Of a stretch of DNA of 64,000 nucleotides, positions 47,707-57,419 are shown one piece after another (position 1 is the stretch's first letter; each line of letters starts with the position of its first letter). The position numbers and the translations under genes are program-made. Source of the DNA: a bacterium (GTDB taxonomy: Bacteria; Electryoneota; RPQS01); NCBI GenBank assembly GCA_036504735.1, contig DASXUQ010000019.1:310001-374000 (forward strand), given 5' to 3'. The notes beneath the pieces were generated by a model. The model ran no database searches. It was not told where the DNA came from and was given only the letters and a program-made list of their open reading frames with translations.

Positions 47707-50700
47707 TCAAAGCAGAAAATCGAGCAGCGTCTCCCGCGGTAGCGAGATCACAGTGTCGGGGCGCACAAAGTAAAACAGCACTTCGGGGACCTGCTCAGCG
47801 ATAATCTCCTCGAGCGCACGCACGTAGGCCGCTGCCTGATGCCGGTAAGTCTGCGCCCGCAGAACAGCCGTCTCGGCGGTGACGCGGTCTGTTTTGAAAT
47901 CCACGATCACCGGACGCCCTTCTTCCATGAACACCAAGTCCATCGAGCCTTCCACCAGTCGGCCATCCAGCCGAATCACAAACTCCAATTCCCGCCATGG
48001 CTGCTCGCAGCGGCCCATGCGTCCGGCAAACAGCTCCGAGGACAAAACGCGCTCCAATAACATCCGCGCCTCGATGCATTCCTCGTCATTCATCCCGAAC
48101 TGACGGGCGGCGGAGGCAATAACCTCCTCCGCATTGTCCCCGCGCGGCAGGTGAACGCATTGCAGAATGCGGTGCACGAACGTGCCGAAACGTTTGGCCC
48201 GTTCTGTCTGCTGCGACAACGGAACACTGGCTGCCGCGAAGTCCTGCTCATGGTCGCTGGGCTTGACAAACATCTCCCGGTGATCCAGCTTCGCAAGCTG
48301 CCGCGTCTTCTCCCGCTGCCACTGATCGCTTGCCCTGCGGGACGCGTCGACCGCTTGTGGGTCCACATCCTTTTGCAGATCCAGCACCAATTTCTCTTCG
48401 AGGGGAATCTCCAGCGAATAGCCATCGGCAGGATGCAGCGTAAATTCACCGTCCTGCACAAGCGAAATACCGGACGCCGTTTGCGTGAATCGTGTGCGCA
48501 GCAGCTTGAAAAACCACTGATGATCCTGCGTTTCGGTGCTGCGCTCCTTGCTCCAGAAGGCGGGAACCACCAGCACATCCCGCGCGCGAGTCATGGCCAC
48601 ATAAAGCAGCCGGATGGTCTCGTGCCATTGCCGGTCCCTCTCCTCCTCGAGCGCCGCCCCGTAGCCTGCCGTCCGAATGGACGCCATGCTGAAGTCGACG
48701 GCCTTGCGCGTACGGTCCACGATGCAATGGGCGCGGCGCAACTCATGGTCCTGCGACATGCGGTAGAGAAACACCACGGGGAACTCCAGCCCCTTCGACT
48801 TGTGGAACGTCATCAACTGCACCACATCGTCGCCGCTTTCGGCAATCGGGGAGTCCTCCTCGCCGACGCGCAATTCCTCGAGGCGATCCAGCCAGCGCAC
48901 AAGCTGATGCAGCGAGGAATGCCCGCCGCTTTCCAGCGCCCGCGCGATTTCCAGCACCTTGAGCAGATTGGCCGCGCGCGATTCTCCCTGCGGTTTCAAG
49001 GCAAAGATCTGCAGGCCCGTGGTCTCTTCGAGCAGGGCCGCCACCGTCTCGGAGGGCGCGGCGCGGCGGCTCTGTTCGTGCAGACGCTTCAACAGATCGA
49101 AACTGCGCTGTACATGCGCCACCGGAGACTCCCCCGATGTATAATCGAAGGTTCCACCGCTGAGCCGGTGCTCCAGCAGCTCCTCATCGGAGCAGGCAAA
49201 GAACGGGCTGCGCAGCGCGCCCACCACGTGCATGCCGTCAAACGGATTATCGATTGCCGCCAGCACCGTTCGTAGCGCCTGAATCTCCATACGGCGCGGC
49301 AGGTCCTTGCCGCCCGAGACCTGATAGGGTATGCTCCGCGACCGCAGCGCATTCTCCAGTACCGTCAGGTGCGTCGTCGCGCTGTACAAAATCCCGATGT
49401 CCCGGTACGACACGGCGCGGCTTTCGCCGTCGGGACCGGAAACCGTACGCGCTCCGTCCGCCATCTCGCGAATCGCTTCCGCGATGCACGCCGCTTCGCA
49501 CGCCGCCAATTGATCGGCATTCTGTGTCAAGTCCAGCGAAGGCGGTGGCGGCAGCACAATGGCCGTCGGCGGCGCGCCGGGTGCGCGGGCAGGTTCCATC
49601 GCAGCATAGTCCGGTTCGTAGCGGCCTCCCGACGGTCCGGTCATCCACTCACCGAACAGGGCGTTGACTTCGCGGATAATTACCGGATCGCTGCGAAAGT
49701 TCATACGAATCGAGAGGCACTGGCCGCACTCGGCAATCTTCTCCTTGACACGCCCATACAAATCGAGATCTGCGCGGCGGAACCGGTAGATGGATTGCTT
49801 GGGATCGCCGACGATGAACAGCTTCACACTGTCCAGTTCCACCTCGTCCCAGCTCTCGGCAAACCTGTCCGCGCGCTCGGCAAGGAAGAAGATGATCTCC
49901 GCCTGCAACGGATCCGTGTCCTGAAACTCATCCACCAGCACATAGTCATAGCGCGCCTTGAAGAACTCCCGCGCGGCGCGGCTCTCTTTCAGCATATCGC
50001 GCGCGGTGATCAGCAGGTCGTGAAAGTCCAGCGTGTTTCGCTCCGCCTTCAGCGCGGCGCAAGCCTCTACCGCCCCTTTCAGCCAGCCAATCAGCGGAGC
50101 CGCATAAAAGCTCGTGATATCCGCCAGCAAGGCATCCGCCCGCGTGCTGTAGGTCGCAAACAGGAAACCGCGCAGCGTCTCCAGCGTGCCGTCCGGCCAA
50201 TTGTCCTTGCGTCCTTTCTTGCCGCCGTGTGGCACATACCGTTCTTCCAGAGCAACCGTGGCGGCATTCAGATCGTCCCAGCGCGCATGCTCGAACCATT
50301 CGGCAAGACTCGCCAGTTCCCCCGCCAGCGTGTCCTTGGAATCGCGGCACTGGCCCGCCAGGCTCAGCGCCTGTCGAATCTCCGCGCAGAATGCAGCAAC
50401 GTCCTCCCGCAGCGCCGCTTCATCACGGCACGGCACATGCAGCAGATCCAAATCCTCGCGGTAATCATTCAGCACTTCGAACAGATCCCGCAGCGACGCG
50501 CCGTTACCCTCCGTTTCCAGGCCGCGTTCGAGGAAGGGCCGAACCGCCGGGCACTCCCCGGAGAACTGCGCCGTGATCCACCCCTGCCATGCTTCATCCG
50601 TCAGCGTCCGAGCGGTGGCCTGATCGGTGACGGAAAATCCGGGATCCACTCCCGCTTCCACGGGCCGCTGTGCAATCAGTTCGCGGCAAAAAGAGTGAAT

Positions 50701-51018
50701 CGTGCTGACGGGCATCGCATCCAGATTCTGCAACGCGCGGCGATACTGCTCCACATACTCGTCTTCCTCCCGCGCCGCCGCTTCGAGCCTTTCCCGCAGC
50801 TTGATCTTCAGTTCTCCCGCCGCCTTTTCGGTAAAGGTAATCGCCACGATGTTGGAGAGCGGGGTCAGCGTTTCGCGCACAATCGTCAGGATGCGCGAGA
50901 CCAGCAGCGTGGTTTTGCCTGTGCCCGCGGCCGCTTCCACCAGGAACACATTGGACAAATCGTTAGCGGCAAGGTCGCGGTCGGCGGCATCCACCAGCGG
51001 CAGTGTGAGGTCGATCAT
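47707..51018 (-). CDS. addA: AddA/RecB-like UvrD-family helicase-nuclease
   Basis: 1,103 residues. The UvrD-type helicase has Walker A EAAAGTGKTTLL (Lys35), motif II VDEFQDTDPLQ, IVGDPKQSIYRFRRAD, LMTFHKSKGLEFPVVFL and LLYVAMTRARDVL. A RecB-family nuclease ends the protein with its residues intact: GSMDLVF, VIVDFKTD and a YRHQAAAYVRAL (Gln-x3-Tyr) motif. The start overlaps the stop of the upstream gene by 4 nt. Together they form the AddAB double-strand-break processing enzyme that loads RecA. In this pair AddA seems to hold the only working nuclease. Confidence 0.92.
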   Translation of the reverse strand: MIDLTLPLVDAADRDLAANDLSNVFLVEAAAGTGKTTLLVSRILTIVRETLTPLSNIVAITFTEKAAGELKIKLRERLEAAAREEDEYVEQYRRALQNLDAMPVSTIHSFCRELIAQRPVEAGVDPGFSVTDQATARTLTDEAWQGWITAQFSGECPAVRPFLERGLETEGNGASLRDLFEVLNDYREDLDLLHVPCRDEAALREDVAAFCAEIRQALSLAGQCRDSKDTLAGELASLAEWFEHARWDDLNAATVALEERYVPHGGKKGRKDNWPDGTLETLRGFLFATYSTRADALLADITSFYAAPLIGWLKGAVEACAALKAERNTLDFHDLLITARDMLKESRAAREFFKARYDYVLVDEFQDTDPLQAEIIFFLAERADRFAESWDEVELDSVKLFIVGDPKQSIYRFRRADLDLYGRVKEKIAECGQCLSIRMNFRSDPVIIREVNALFGEWMTGPSGGRYEPDYAAMEPARAPGAPPTAIVLPPPPSLDLTQNADQLAACEAACIAEAIREMADGARTVSGPDGESRAVSYRDIGILYSATTHLTVLENALRSRSIPYQVSGGKDLPRRMEIQALRTVLAAIDNPFDGMHVVGALRSPFFACSDEELLEHRLSGGTFDYTSGESPVAHVQRSFDLLKRLHEQSRRAAPSETVAALLEETTGLQIFALKPQGESRAANLLKVLEIARALESGGHSSLHQLVRWLDRLEELRVGEEDSPIAESGDDVVQLMTFHKSKGLEFPVVFLYRMSQDHELRRAHCIVDRTRKAVDFSMASIRTAGYGAALEEERDRQWHETIRLLYVAMTRARDVLVVPAFWSKERSTETQDHQWFFKLLRTRFTQTASGISLVQDGEFTLHPADGYSLEIPLEEKLVLDLQKDVDPQAVDASRRASDQWQREKTRQLAKLDHREMFVKPSDHEQDFAAASVPLSQQTERAKRFGTFVHRILQCVHLPRGDNAEEVIASAARQFGMNDEECIEARMLLERVLSSELFAGRMGRCEQPWRELEFVIRLDGRLVEGSMDLVFMEEGRPVIVDFKTDRVTAETAVLRAQTYRHQAAAYVRALEEIIAEQVPEVLFYFVRPDTVISLPRETLLDFLL

Positions 51019-54000
51019 TTCACCTCCGCCAGTGATCGAAAACCGCGCGTCTGCTCAAGATCATAGCCCCACTTGGCTGTCGACCTCCCTGATCCGCAGG
51101 CTCCCCGTGCGCGGCACAGAGCACATTTGCTCTTCTCGGGAAACGGAAAGAACGCACCCTGCACAATCAGGATCCGAATGGTTGCCGCAGCGCGCAAAAA
51201 GTCCTCCCGCCCGCTCTGCCAGTCGGAGCCCGTGTATTCCGTCCGCACAACTTTTCTGCCTGCGGCCACATAGCAGTCCGCCGCGCTCTCCACCTTTCCG
51301 CCAAGCAGCATCTCCGCGGCAAGACGGATCACCGGCAAGTGCATCATCCGTCCCGCAAACAGCGAACTCCCTTTGCTGCGCTGCGGCTTGCCGGTCTTGT
51401 ATTGCACCACGCGGGCCGTGCCGTCCGGGGCCACGTCGATCCGGTCCAGGATTCCGGAAAAGGACATGGGAGTACTGCCGTCCATATGCACGGTAAAGGC
51501 CCGCGCAAACTGGTCGGGAACAAAGGCGGTGGGCTCGGCGATTTCTCCCGATACAAAATCTGTGAGTGCACGATGCATGCGGTCGCGGTCGATCTGCCAG
51601 AGCAGGTGCACGCCGGTGCTGCTGTCGCGTTCGTAGCGCGCAAAGCGGTTATCCGCAACCCGTCGCAATCGCGTCAGGCACTCCCCATTCAATGGGAGCC
51701 GTCCCGCCTCCTTTTCGGCGCGGTAGAAGTCTTCGAGAATTTCCCGCAACAGAATCGTGCGCTCCAGCGCCGTGATGCGCTGCACTTCCGGCGGCTCTTC
51801 CACAGGCCACACATCCAGCGCGCGGTTCACAAAATAGTTGAACGGGCAGCGGGCATACTCTTCAAGATGTCTGGCACGCAGCGCCGGCCACTCGGCGCTG
51901 AACCAGTTCCCAAACCGCTTCTGCAAGGCGGGGTCGCCCATCATCCCGTCGAAGCGGGTGAAATCCCGTATCACGTGCCGCTGCACATCCGCCTCCACAC
52001 CGCGTGCAAAGAACGGATGATCCGCCATCAGATACGTCAGCGCATCGCTCGTGCGCGCCTGCAACGCCTCGCCGAGCCGCGCTTCATGATACTGAAACAC
52101 GGTCGCCGCGCGCTGCGGGTCGCTGCCGCGCAAACGGCTGACGGCAATCCGCCGGCCATAGGGCGTGGTCGCAATGAAAGACTCCAGCGCCGCGTAGTCA
52201 GCAGCATGGGCGGTGGCGGCTTCGATCACTTTCAGCAGATAGGTGGACGGCAGCCGGTCGCGGGAGGTCGCCTCGTCGCGGCGCGGATAGAACAGCACCG
52301 CCCGCCGGCGCGCGGACATCAACGCCGTGTGAAACAGGAACCGCTCGCGCTCATGCTCGTGCGCATGGGTCGGAATCGTCACGCCCCACTTCGACGCGAA
52401 CAACTCCTGCAGCGTCTTGCGCTCATCGTCCAACAGCAACGGATCGGCGGACACCGGTTTCGGGATTTCTTTCTCCACCATACCGGGAATCAGCACTTCA
52501 TCGAACAGAATTCCCGTCGCGGCATCCATCGGCGCCACCGTCGGCTCATGCACCTGAAAGCGGTCGCTGCGCCGCGCGCTCTGCGAGAGCACCGACATCG
52601 CCCTTAAACGCAGCGCTTCGGGAGTGAACGGGGCTTGCAAATCGTCCAACTCCGCCAGTTCCATCAGGCATTCCAGCAGCGCGCCGGAGTCATCGCCCAT
52701 GTCGCAGACGTCGCGGAGTGCGGCCCACAGCGCCGCAACGGCTTGCCGCCATGTGCGACACTGCTCTACCGCAGCAAGGGATTGCCACAGCCGCTTCACG
52801 AAGCGGATCATGGCCTCCAATGAGCCAAGACGCTGCGCGCGGAAACGCTGCGTATCCTCATCATCCTCGCCGCCATGGTCCAGTTCCAGCACAAACCGGT
52901 TGCGCAGCTTCCCCAGCCGCTCCGGCCATGCGTTGCGGCCACTCACAATCCCCGCCAGCAAACTGAACTGATTCCATTCCGCCGTGGGGATCACGTCCAA
53001 CGCGTTTTCCAAATCCTGCGGCCATTTCACCGGCGAAGACAGCAGAAACTCCATCACCACCGCCCGGCGGAATCGACCGTCCAGCAGCGCGGCCAGCCGG
53101 TTCAGCGCCCGGCCTGTGGGAGTATCCCCCAGCGTCCGGCAGCGGTGAAAATACCCCTGAATCCCCGCCTGTGCAAAGCTGCTGCGGAGCAGCGTCGTAT
53201 AAGGATCGCTCTCCCGCAGCAGCACCGCCGTGCGCCGTGCAGGCATGGAATCCGCCAGCGGCGAGTACAATACGCTGCGCACCGCTTCTTCGGCCTCACG
53301 CTCGCGGCTCGGTGCGGATACCACCAGCAGACTCCCATCTTCGTCGGCAGGAACATCCGACCCCGGCGTGATCTCCTCAAAGAGTCCGCGCTGTACTCGC
53401 ACAAGCAGCGTCTTCGTCGCGGGCAGCGGATCCAGCGCCAGTTCTTCAAATCCCCAGGCGCCAAAGGCCTCCCGCAGCGGCTTCACCCACGTGCAGGAGT
53501 GCCCTTCCGCATAGGGCAGATACGCCGTGGCCGCCCGCCCCTTCAGCAGCGCGGCGGCAAAACGCTTTTCCAGTTCGCTCAGTTCCGTCAGTCCGTAAAA
53601 GATCAGTGGCGCGGCATCGGGCTCCTCCTTCGCGGTCTCCGTGGCCAGTTCCAGCAGCGCCGCGGAATCGATGAAGCCGTGCGCAGCCATGCACTGCTCC
53701 AGGCTTTGCCAAATTGCCGTCAGATCGGAAACCTTCCGGCGCAGTGTGGCCAGCAGCGGATGCGTGAGCCGGTCCCGCATCTCGCGCAGCATCGCGTGTG
53801 TCATCCCCGCGCTGCGCAGGCCGTCCAGCGTCTTCCACGCGGCGCGGCGGAAGCCTTCGCGTGCGCAGATCCTGTCGAAGTAATCCAGCGGCGCGCAAAG
53901 CTCAAGTGCCCGCGCCATCACGGCATCACGCGTCACATCGTTCAGTGACCGCAACCCCCGCGCCGCGACCGCCTGCCCCGCCAATTCTCCGGCCACGTCC

Positions 54001-54206
54001 GCCATGGTGCGGAATTGCACGTTGGCATAGTTGCATCCCCGCCACGCCAGCTCCCGCTTCAGCGCCAGCCCCGCCAGATGGCCGCGCACAATCACCCGCA
54101 GCGGCGCGAGGGGATTGGCCCGGCGCTGCGCGCTGACCTCCGCGATGAATCTGCTCTGGAGTTCAGGAAAATTGCCGCAATAGCAAAGACGGGGAACAAG
54201 GGTCAT
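51015..54206 (-). CDS. addB: AddB-like helicase/nuclease subunit with degenerate nuclease site
   Basis: 1,063 residues from the ATG at 54206; the frame is open 67 codons further but that part is intergenic in character. The N-terminal half is an inactive-helicase-like AddB domain with no obvious Walker A. The C-terminal RecB-type domain keeps the iron-sulfur cysteines (YARCPFNYF and KCALCRARGAC). Its catalytic motif is changed: GILDRID is followed by VVQYKTGK, with Gln where the essential Asp of DYK belongs. The Gln-x3-Tyr motif is replaced by HLPVIR. It probably keeps a structural Fe-S fold and DNA-scanning role without cutting its strand. The gene is coupled to addA by ATGA. Confidence 0.87.
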   Translation of the reverse strand: MTLVPRLCYCGNFPELQSRFIAEVSAQRRANPLAPLRVIVRGHLAGLALKRELAWRGCNYANVQFRTMADVAGELAGQAVAARGLRSLNDVTRDAVMARALELCAPLDYFDRICAREGFRRAAWKTLDGLRSAGMTHAMLREMRDRLTHPLLATLRRKVSDLTAIWQSLEQCMAAHGFIDSAALLELATETAKEEPDAAPLIFYGLTELSELEKRFAAALLKGRAATAYLPYAEGHSCTWVKPLREAFGAWGFEELALDPLPATKTLLVRVQRGLFEEITPGSDVPADEDGSLLVVSAPSREREAEEAVRSVLYSPLADSMPARRTAVLLRESDPYTTLLRSSFAQAGIQGYFHRCRTLGDTPTGRALNRLAALLDGRFRRAVVMEFLLSSPVKWPQDLENALDVIPTAEWNQFSLLAGIVSGRNAWPERLGKLRNRFVLELDHGGEDDEDTQRFRAQRLGSLEAMIRFVKRLWQSLAAVEQCRTWRQAVAALWAALRDVCDMGDDSGALLECLMELAELDDLQAPFTPEALRLRAMSVLSQSARRSDRFQVHEPTVAPMDAATGILFDEVLIPGMVEKEIPKPVSADPLLLDDERKTLQELFASKWGVTIPTHAHEHERERFLFHTALMSARRRAVLFYPRRDEATSRDRLPSTYLLKVIEAATAHAADYAALESFIATTPYGRRIAVSRLRGSDPQRAATVFQYHEARLGEALQARTSDALTYLMADHPFFARGVEADVQRHVIRDFTRFDGMMGDPALQKRFGNWFSAEWPALRARHLEEYARCPFNYFVNRALDVWPVEEPPEVQRITALERTILLREILEDFYRAEKEAGRLPLNGECLTRLRRVADNRFARYERDSSTGVHLLWQIDRDRMHRALTDFVSGEIAEPTAFVPDQFARAFTVHMDGSTPMSFSGILDRIDVAPDGTARVVQYKTGKPQRSKGSSLFAGRMMHLPVIRLAAEMLLGGKVESAADCYVAAGRKVVRTEYTGSDWQSGREDFLRAAATIRILIVQGAFFPFPEKSKCALCRARGACGSGRSTAKWGYDLEQTRGFRSLAEVK

Positions 54207-54316
54207 GGGATTTGCAGGGTGAATGGACGAGACGGCCTGCCCGGATGGACAGAATAATCTAACTGACCGGTGGGTGAAAGTCAACGGTCGGAGAGAAAAA
54301 ACCTGCGCTTTGGGCT

Positions 54317-54332
54317 CGGCACGCGACTTGCA
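54317..54332 (+). promoter_or_regulatory. Sigma54 promoter for motAB
   Basis: CGGCACG (54317-54323) and TTGCA (54328-54332): GG-N10-GC spacing and only one mismatch to TGGCACG-N4-TTGCW. The start would be near 54343, 55 nt before motA. Confidence 0.65.
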
Positions 54333-54397
54333 AAGGGAAACTCGAGTCGAGGTTTTTTTAAGCGGCGGCAGCACACTTGCAGAAGTGACGTAAATCC

Positions 54398-55261
54398 ATG
54401 TTAGCAATCATCGGAATCTTGATAGTCTTGGCGGGCGTGGCGGGTGGCTTCACGATGGGCGGCGGAAAGCTCCTCGTGTTGGTTCAACCGTCCGAGTTTG
54501 TCACCATCGGCTGCGCGTCGATTGGCGGCCTCCTCATTTCCGTACCGATCAAAACCCTGAAAACGGTGCTGGCCGATACCTTGGGCATCCTCAAGGGTGC
54601 GGGCTCGGACAAGTCGATTTACGTCGAAGTGTTGCAGCTTCTCAACGACCTGTTTCAGATTGCCCGCAAAGACGGTATCATTGCTCTGGAACCCCACGTC
54701 AATGACCCGAAAGAAAGTGCCGTGTTCAAGCGTTTTCCGCACATCCTTGAGAACCACTCGGCCCTGCCCTTCATCTGCGACACCATCAAGCTGTTCCTCG
54801 CCGGTTCGGTGCCTGCTCACGAAATCGAAATGCTGATGGACGCCGAAATCGACACGCATCACGAGGAAGCCGCGGTTTCCCCGGCGACCCTGTCCCGCCT
54901 CGGCGATTCACTGCCGGGCCTCGGAATCGTCGCCGCCGTGCTGGGTATCATTATCACGATGGGTCATATGGACGGCGGCGCAGCGGTGGTAGGCCATCAC
55001 GTCGCTTCCGCCCTTGTAGGAACCTTCCTTGGCGTGCTGCTGGCGTACGGATTTGTCAATCCCCTCGCCGCCAACCTCGAAACCAAGAACCGCGCCGATT
55101 CGCGGCTGCTGTTTGTGATCAAAGCGGGAATTACCGCCTTCGCCAAAGGCATGGCGCCGTCGGTGTCGGTGGAATTTGCCCGCCGGGCCATTTTCCACAG
55201 CGAGCGGCCCACCTTCGAAGAAGTGGAAGAGATGATGCGCGCAGCCAAGAAGACGGCCTGA
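54398..55261 (+). CDS. motA: Flagellar motor stator protein MotA
   Basis: 287 residues, normal length. Four membrane helices are visible: ML AIIGILIVLAGVAGG at the start, a second near residue 30-50, and a pair at about 170-220 separated by GHHVASALVGTFLGVLLAYG. The cytoplasmic loop holds the KDGIIALEPHV region and HEEAAVSPATLSRLGDSLPGLG, which includes the charged and Pro residues that contact FliG. It forms the proton or sodium channel with MotB, encoded 3 nt downstream. It is likely transcribed from the sigma54 promoter. Confidence 0.95.
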   Translation: MLAIIGILIVLAGVAGGFTMGGGKLLVLVQPSEFVTIGCASIGGLLISVPIKTLKTVLADTLGILKGAGSDKSIYVEVLQLLNDLFQIARKDGIIALEPHVNDPKESAVFKRFPHILENHSALPFICDTIKLFLAGSVPAHEIEMLMDAEIDTHHEEAAVSPATLSRLGDSLPGLGIVAAVLGIIITMGHMDGGAAVVGHHVASALVGTFLGVLLAYGFVNPLAANLETKNRADSRLLFVIKAGITAFAKGMAPSVSVEFARRAIFHSERPTFEEVEEMMRAAKKTA

Positions 55262-55264
55262 CCT

Positions 55265-56110
55265 ATGGCAGGTGAACACCACGACGAAGCTCCGGTCATC
55301 CGGATTGTCAAAAAGATTTCCCACGGCGGACATCACGGCGGCGCGTGGAAAGTGGCTTATGCCGACTTTGTGACCGCCATGATGGCGCTATTCATCGTGC
55401 TTTGGATTCTCGGGCAATCCGAAGAGACCAAGCAGGGTATCGCGGGCTACTTCCGCGACCCCAGCGGCGTCGGCGGATTCGGCGCCGGTGCGCTCGGCAA
55501 GCAATCGCGCATGACCATGTCCAGCCAGACCACGAACCACGGCGCCGACGCCACCGTACTCGATATGAAAGGCGATCCGCTGCAGCAACTCGAAAAGGAA
55601 GCGGACAAGCTGAAAGAGATGATCGAGCAGCAACCCGATCTGAAGGCGCTCTCGGGACAAATCAGCGTCGAGGTCACTCCCGAAGGCGTGCGCGTAGAAA
55701 TCAATGAGAGCGAGAAGGCGGCGCTCTTCGAGAGCGGCAGCGCCAAACTCTCGTCGAAGCTGACTCAGGCCCTCAGCGTGCTTGGCGCCGAATACCGCAA
55801 GGTGTCCAGCATGGTGGTCATCGAAGGCCACACCGATTCCGCGCCGTATGCGCCAGGCAGCACCATGACCAACTGGGAGCTTTCCACGCAACGGGCCATG
55901 GAAGCACGGCGCGCACTGATGGACGGCGGCTTGCCTGAGCAGCAGGTGTACATGATCCGCGGCTTTGCCGACCGCCGCCCGCGTTTCGACAACGCCAGTG
56001 ATCCGCGCAATCGCCGGATCAGCATGTTGCTGCTCAGTCCCGAAGGCTTGCGCATCGCCTCGGGCCAGACCCACGTGGTGGCCCCGGTCGCCGGCGGAGG
56101 TGCAAAGTGA
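55265..56110 (+). CDS. motB: Flagellar motor stator protein MotB
   Basis: 281 residues. One membrane helix near the N-terminus carries the ion-binding Asp in AYADFVTAMMALFIVLWIL. A plug-like and helical linker follows (about 75-140). The C-terminal OmpA/MotB peptidoglycan-binding domain has VIEGHTDSAPYAPGS, NWELSTQRAMEARRAL and NRRISMLL. It anchors the stator to the cell wall. Its stop overlaps the GTG of the next gene by 4 nt, tying a degenerate HD-GYP protein to the stator operon. Confidence 0.95.
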   Translation: MAGEHHDEAPVIRIVKKISHGGHHGGAWKVAYADFVTAMMALFIVLWILGQSEETKQGIAGYFRDPSGVGGFGAGALGKQSRMTMSSQTTNHGADATVLDMKGDPLQQLEKEADKLKEMIEQQPDLKALSGQISVEVTPEGVRVEINESEKAALFESGSAKLSSKLTQALSVLGAEYRKVSSMVVIEGHTDSAPYAPGSTMTNWELSTQRAMEARRALMDGGLPEQQVYMIRGFADRRPRFDNASDPRNRRISMLLLSPEGLRIASGQTHVVAPVAGGGAK

Positions 56111-57243
56111 AGCCGGGTGTGCGCGTTCTCTATCTGCTACGGGCGGAAGAAACCCATGCGCCAACGCATCTGCTGCGCGCGGCGGAAAGTCTGCACATGC
56201 TGCGGGCGGGGCGGCCGGCGGATGCTCCCGCGCGCGAGCACAAACCGCAAGTGATCTGCATTCATGCGCCCTTCGATCATGAAGCGCAGCACGCGCTGGA
56301 AGCGGTCTCCGATCTGCGGCTGCCTGTCTTAGGTATCGGTAGCGGCAGCATGGACGGCCTCACCTCTCAGGTTTCCGAAGTAATCCCCACTGAGGATTTG
56401 CGCTCGGTGCTGGGGCTGATGGCCTCCATCACCGAGGCCAGAGAGTCCGGCGGTGGATGCCAGGCCGAGAATGCCGGACACTGCCAGGGCAGTATGGTAG
56501 AAGATCTGGTGCGGCTGCTCGAACACATGCTCTGCCTGCGCTTCGCCGACCACAAGGAAAGCTCCGAGCGCGTGTGCGACGCCGCACTCTGGATCGGCAA
56601 TCATCTCACGCTGCCCCCCGCTGAACTTAAGGACTTGCTCCGCGCGTCACGGCTGAGGGACATCGGCAAGCTGGGTCTGACCCACGCCATCGTCTTCGCC
56701 CGCCGCAGCGAACGCACGCCCGAGGAACAGGCCGCCTATGACCGCTATCCGGAGATGGGCGCGCGGGTGCTCTCCGAACTGCCTTCCTTCCGGTCAGTGG
56801 CCGAAATTGTCAAGTATCAATTGGAGAATTTCGACGGCAGCGGTCCGGCGGGATTGATGGCCCATCAGATTCCGCTGGGATCCCGCGTGCTGCGTGTGGC
56901 CGCGGCTTTTGCGGGCATCACCCTCAGCGGCGATAATCCGCAGCGCGCCGCCCGCGACGCCATCACCACTCTCGAGCAGGGCCGCGGTTCGCTGTTCGAT
57001 CCGCTGCTGGTCAAGCTCGTCGCCAATTTCCATCAGGCGCGCAAGGATGTCAAACCGGAGACGGCCACCCGTTGGGTCCGTGTAACCGACCTCTCCGAAG
57101 GCATGGTCATCGCCGAAGATGTGTGGAGCCGCACAGGAATGAAGATTCTCCCCTCCGGTACGCACATCACCCCGCACATCCTAAGACTCATCCGCCAGTT
57201 CCCCTTAGACCCCTCGCTGGAATCGGTGCAGATCCTGAAGTAG
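56107..57243 (+). CDS. Degenerate HD-GYP domain protein with pseudoreceiver, in the mot operon
   Basis: 378 residues from a GTG start overlapping motB. The first 110 residues look like a receiver without phospho-Asp. Residues about 135-310 align with the HD-GYP c-di-GMP phosphodiesterase fold. However, the metal ligands are gone: HDIGK is RDIGKLGL, the HPxxG His is Tyr (RYPEMGARVL), HHExxDGSGYP is YQLENFDGSGPAG, and the later AD is AAF. The G-S-G and IPLGSRVLRV scaffold remains. It is therefore probably a c-di-GMP or protein-binding scaffold, not an enzyme. Placement after motB suggests control of the stator, as YcgR does elsewhere. A small C-terminal domain (VRVTDLSEGMVIAEDV) resembles those found in HD-GYP regulators. 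Confidence 0.82.
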   Translation: MKPGVRVLYLLRAEETHAPTHLLRAAESLHMLRAGRPADAPAREHKPQVICIHAPFDHEAQHALEAVSDLRLPVLGIGSGSMDGLTSQVSEVIPTEDLRSVLGLMASITEARESGGGCQAENAGHCQGSMVEDLVRLLEHMLCLRFADHKESSERVCDAALWIGNHLTLPPAELKDLLRASRLRDIGKLGLTHAIVFARRSERTPEEQAAYDRYPEMGARVLSELPSFRSVAEIVKYQLENFDGSGPAGLMAHQIPLGSRVLRVAAAFAGITLSGDNPQRAARDAITTLEQGRGSLFDPLLVKLVANFHQARKDVKPETATRWVRVTDLSEGMVIAEDVWSRTGMKILPSGTHITPHILRLIRQFPLDPSLESVQILK

Positions 57244-57270
57244 AAACCGCCTGTGCATGCGTAAAAATCG

Positions 57271-57298
57271 GTAGGGGCGCACAGCCGTGCGCCCGTCT
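57271..57298. repeat. REP-like hairpin
   Basis: GTAGGGGCGCAC...GTGCGCCCGTC: an 8-bp stem (57275-57282 with 57287-57294) with the same GTAGGGGC edge as the RAYT-flanking elements. Confidence 0.6.
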
Positions 57299-57340
57299 GA
57301 CAGGTCACCTGACCGCCCACGCACGCTCCATCCGAATATC

Positions 57341-57368
57341 AGAAACCCCCGCTTACGCGGGGGTTTCT
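57341..57368. terminator. Bidirectional terminator between the mot operon and the secreted cassette
   Basis: AGAAACCCCCGC (57341-57352) pairs perfectly with GCGGGGGTTTCT (57357-57368) around TTAC. It ends transcripts from both sides. Confidence 0.85.
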
Positions 57369-57419
57369 GGCATGAGGAACTATAAAAGGTGCGTCTTACA
57401 AATCGAATTCGTTCCCTTT

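Noticed and set aside
49369-51066. Plus-strand open frame of 565 codons
   Set aside because: Antisense to addA; no recognisable domain, Arg/Gln-rich.
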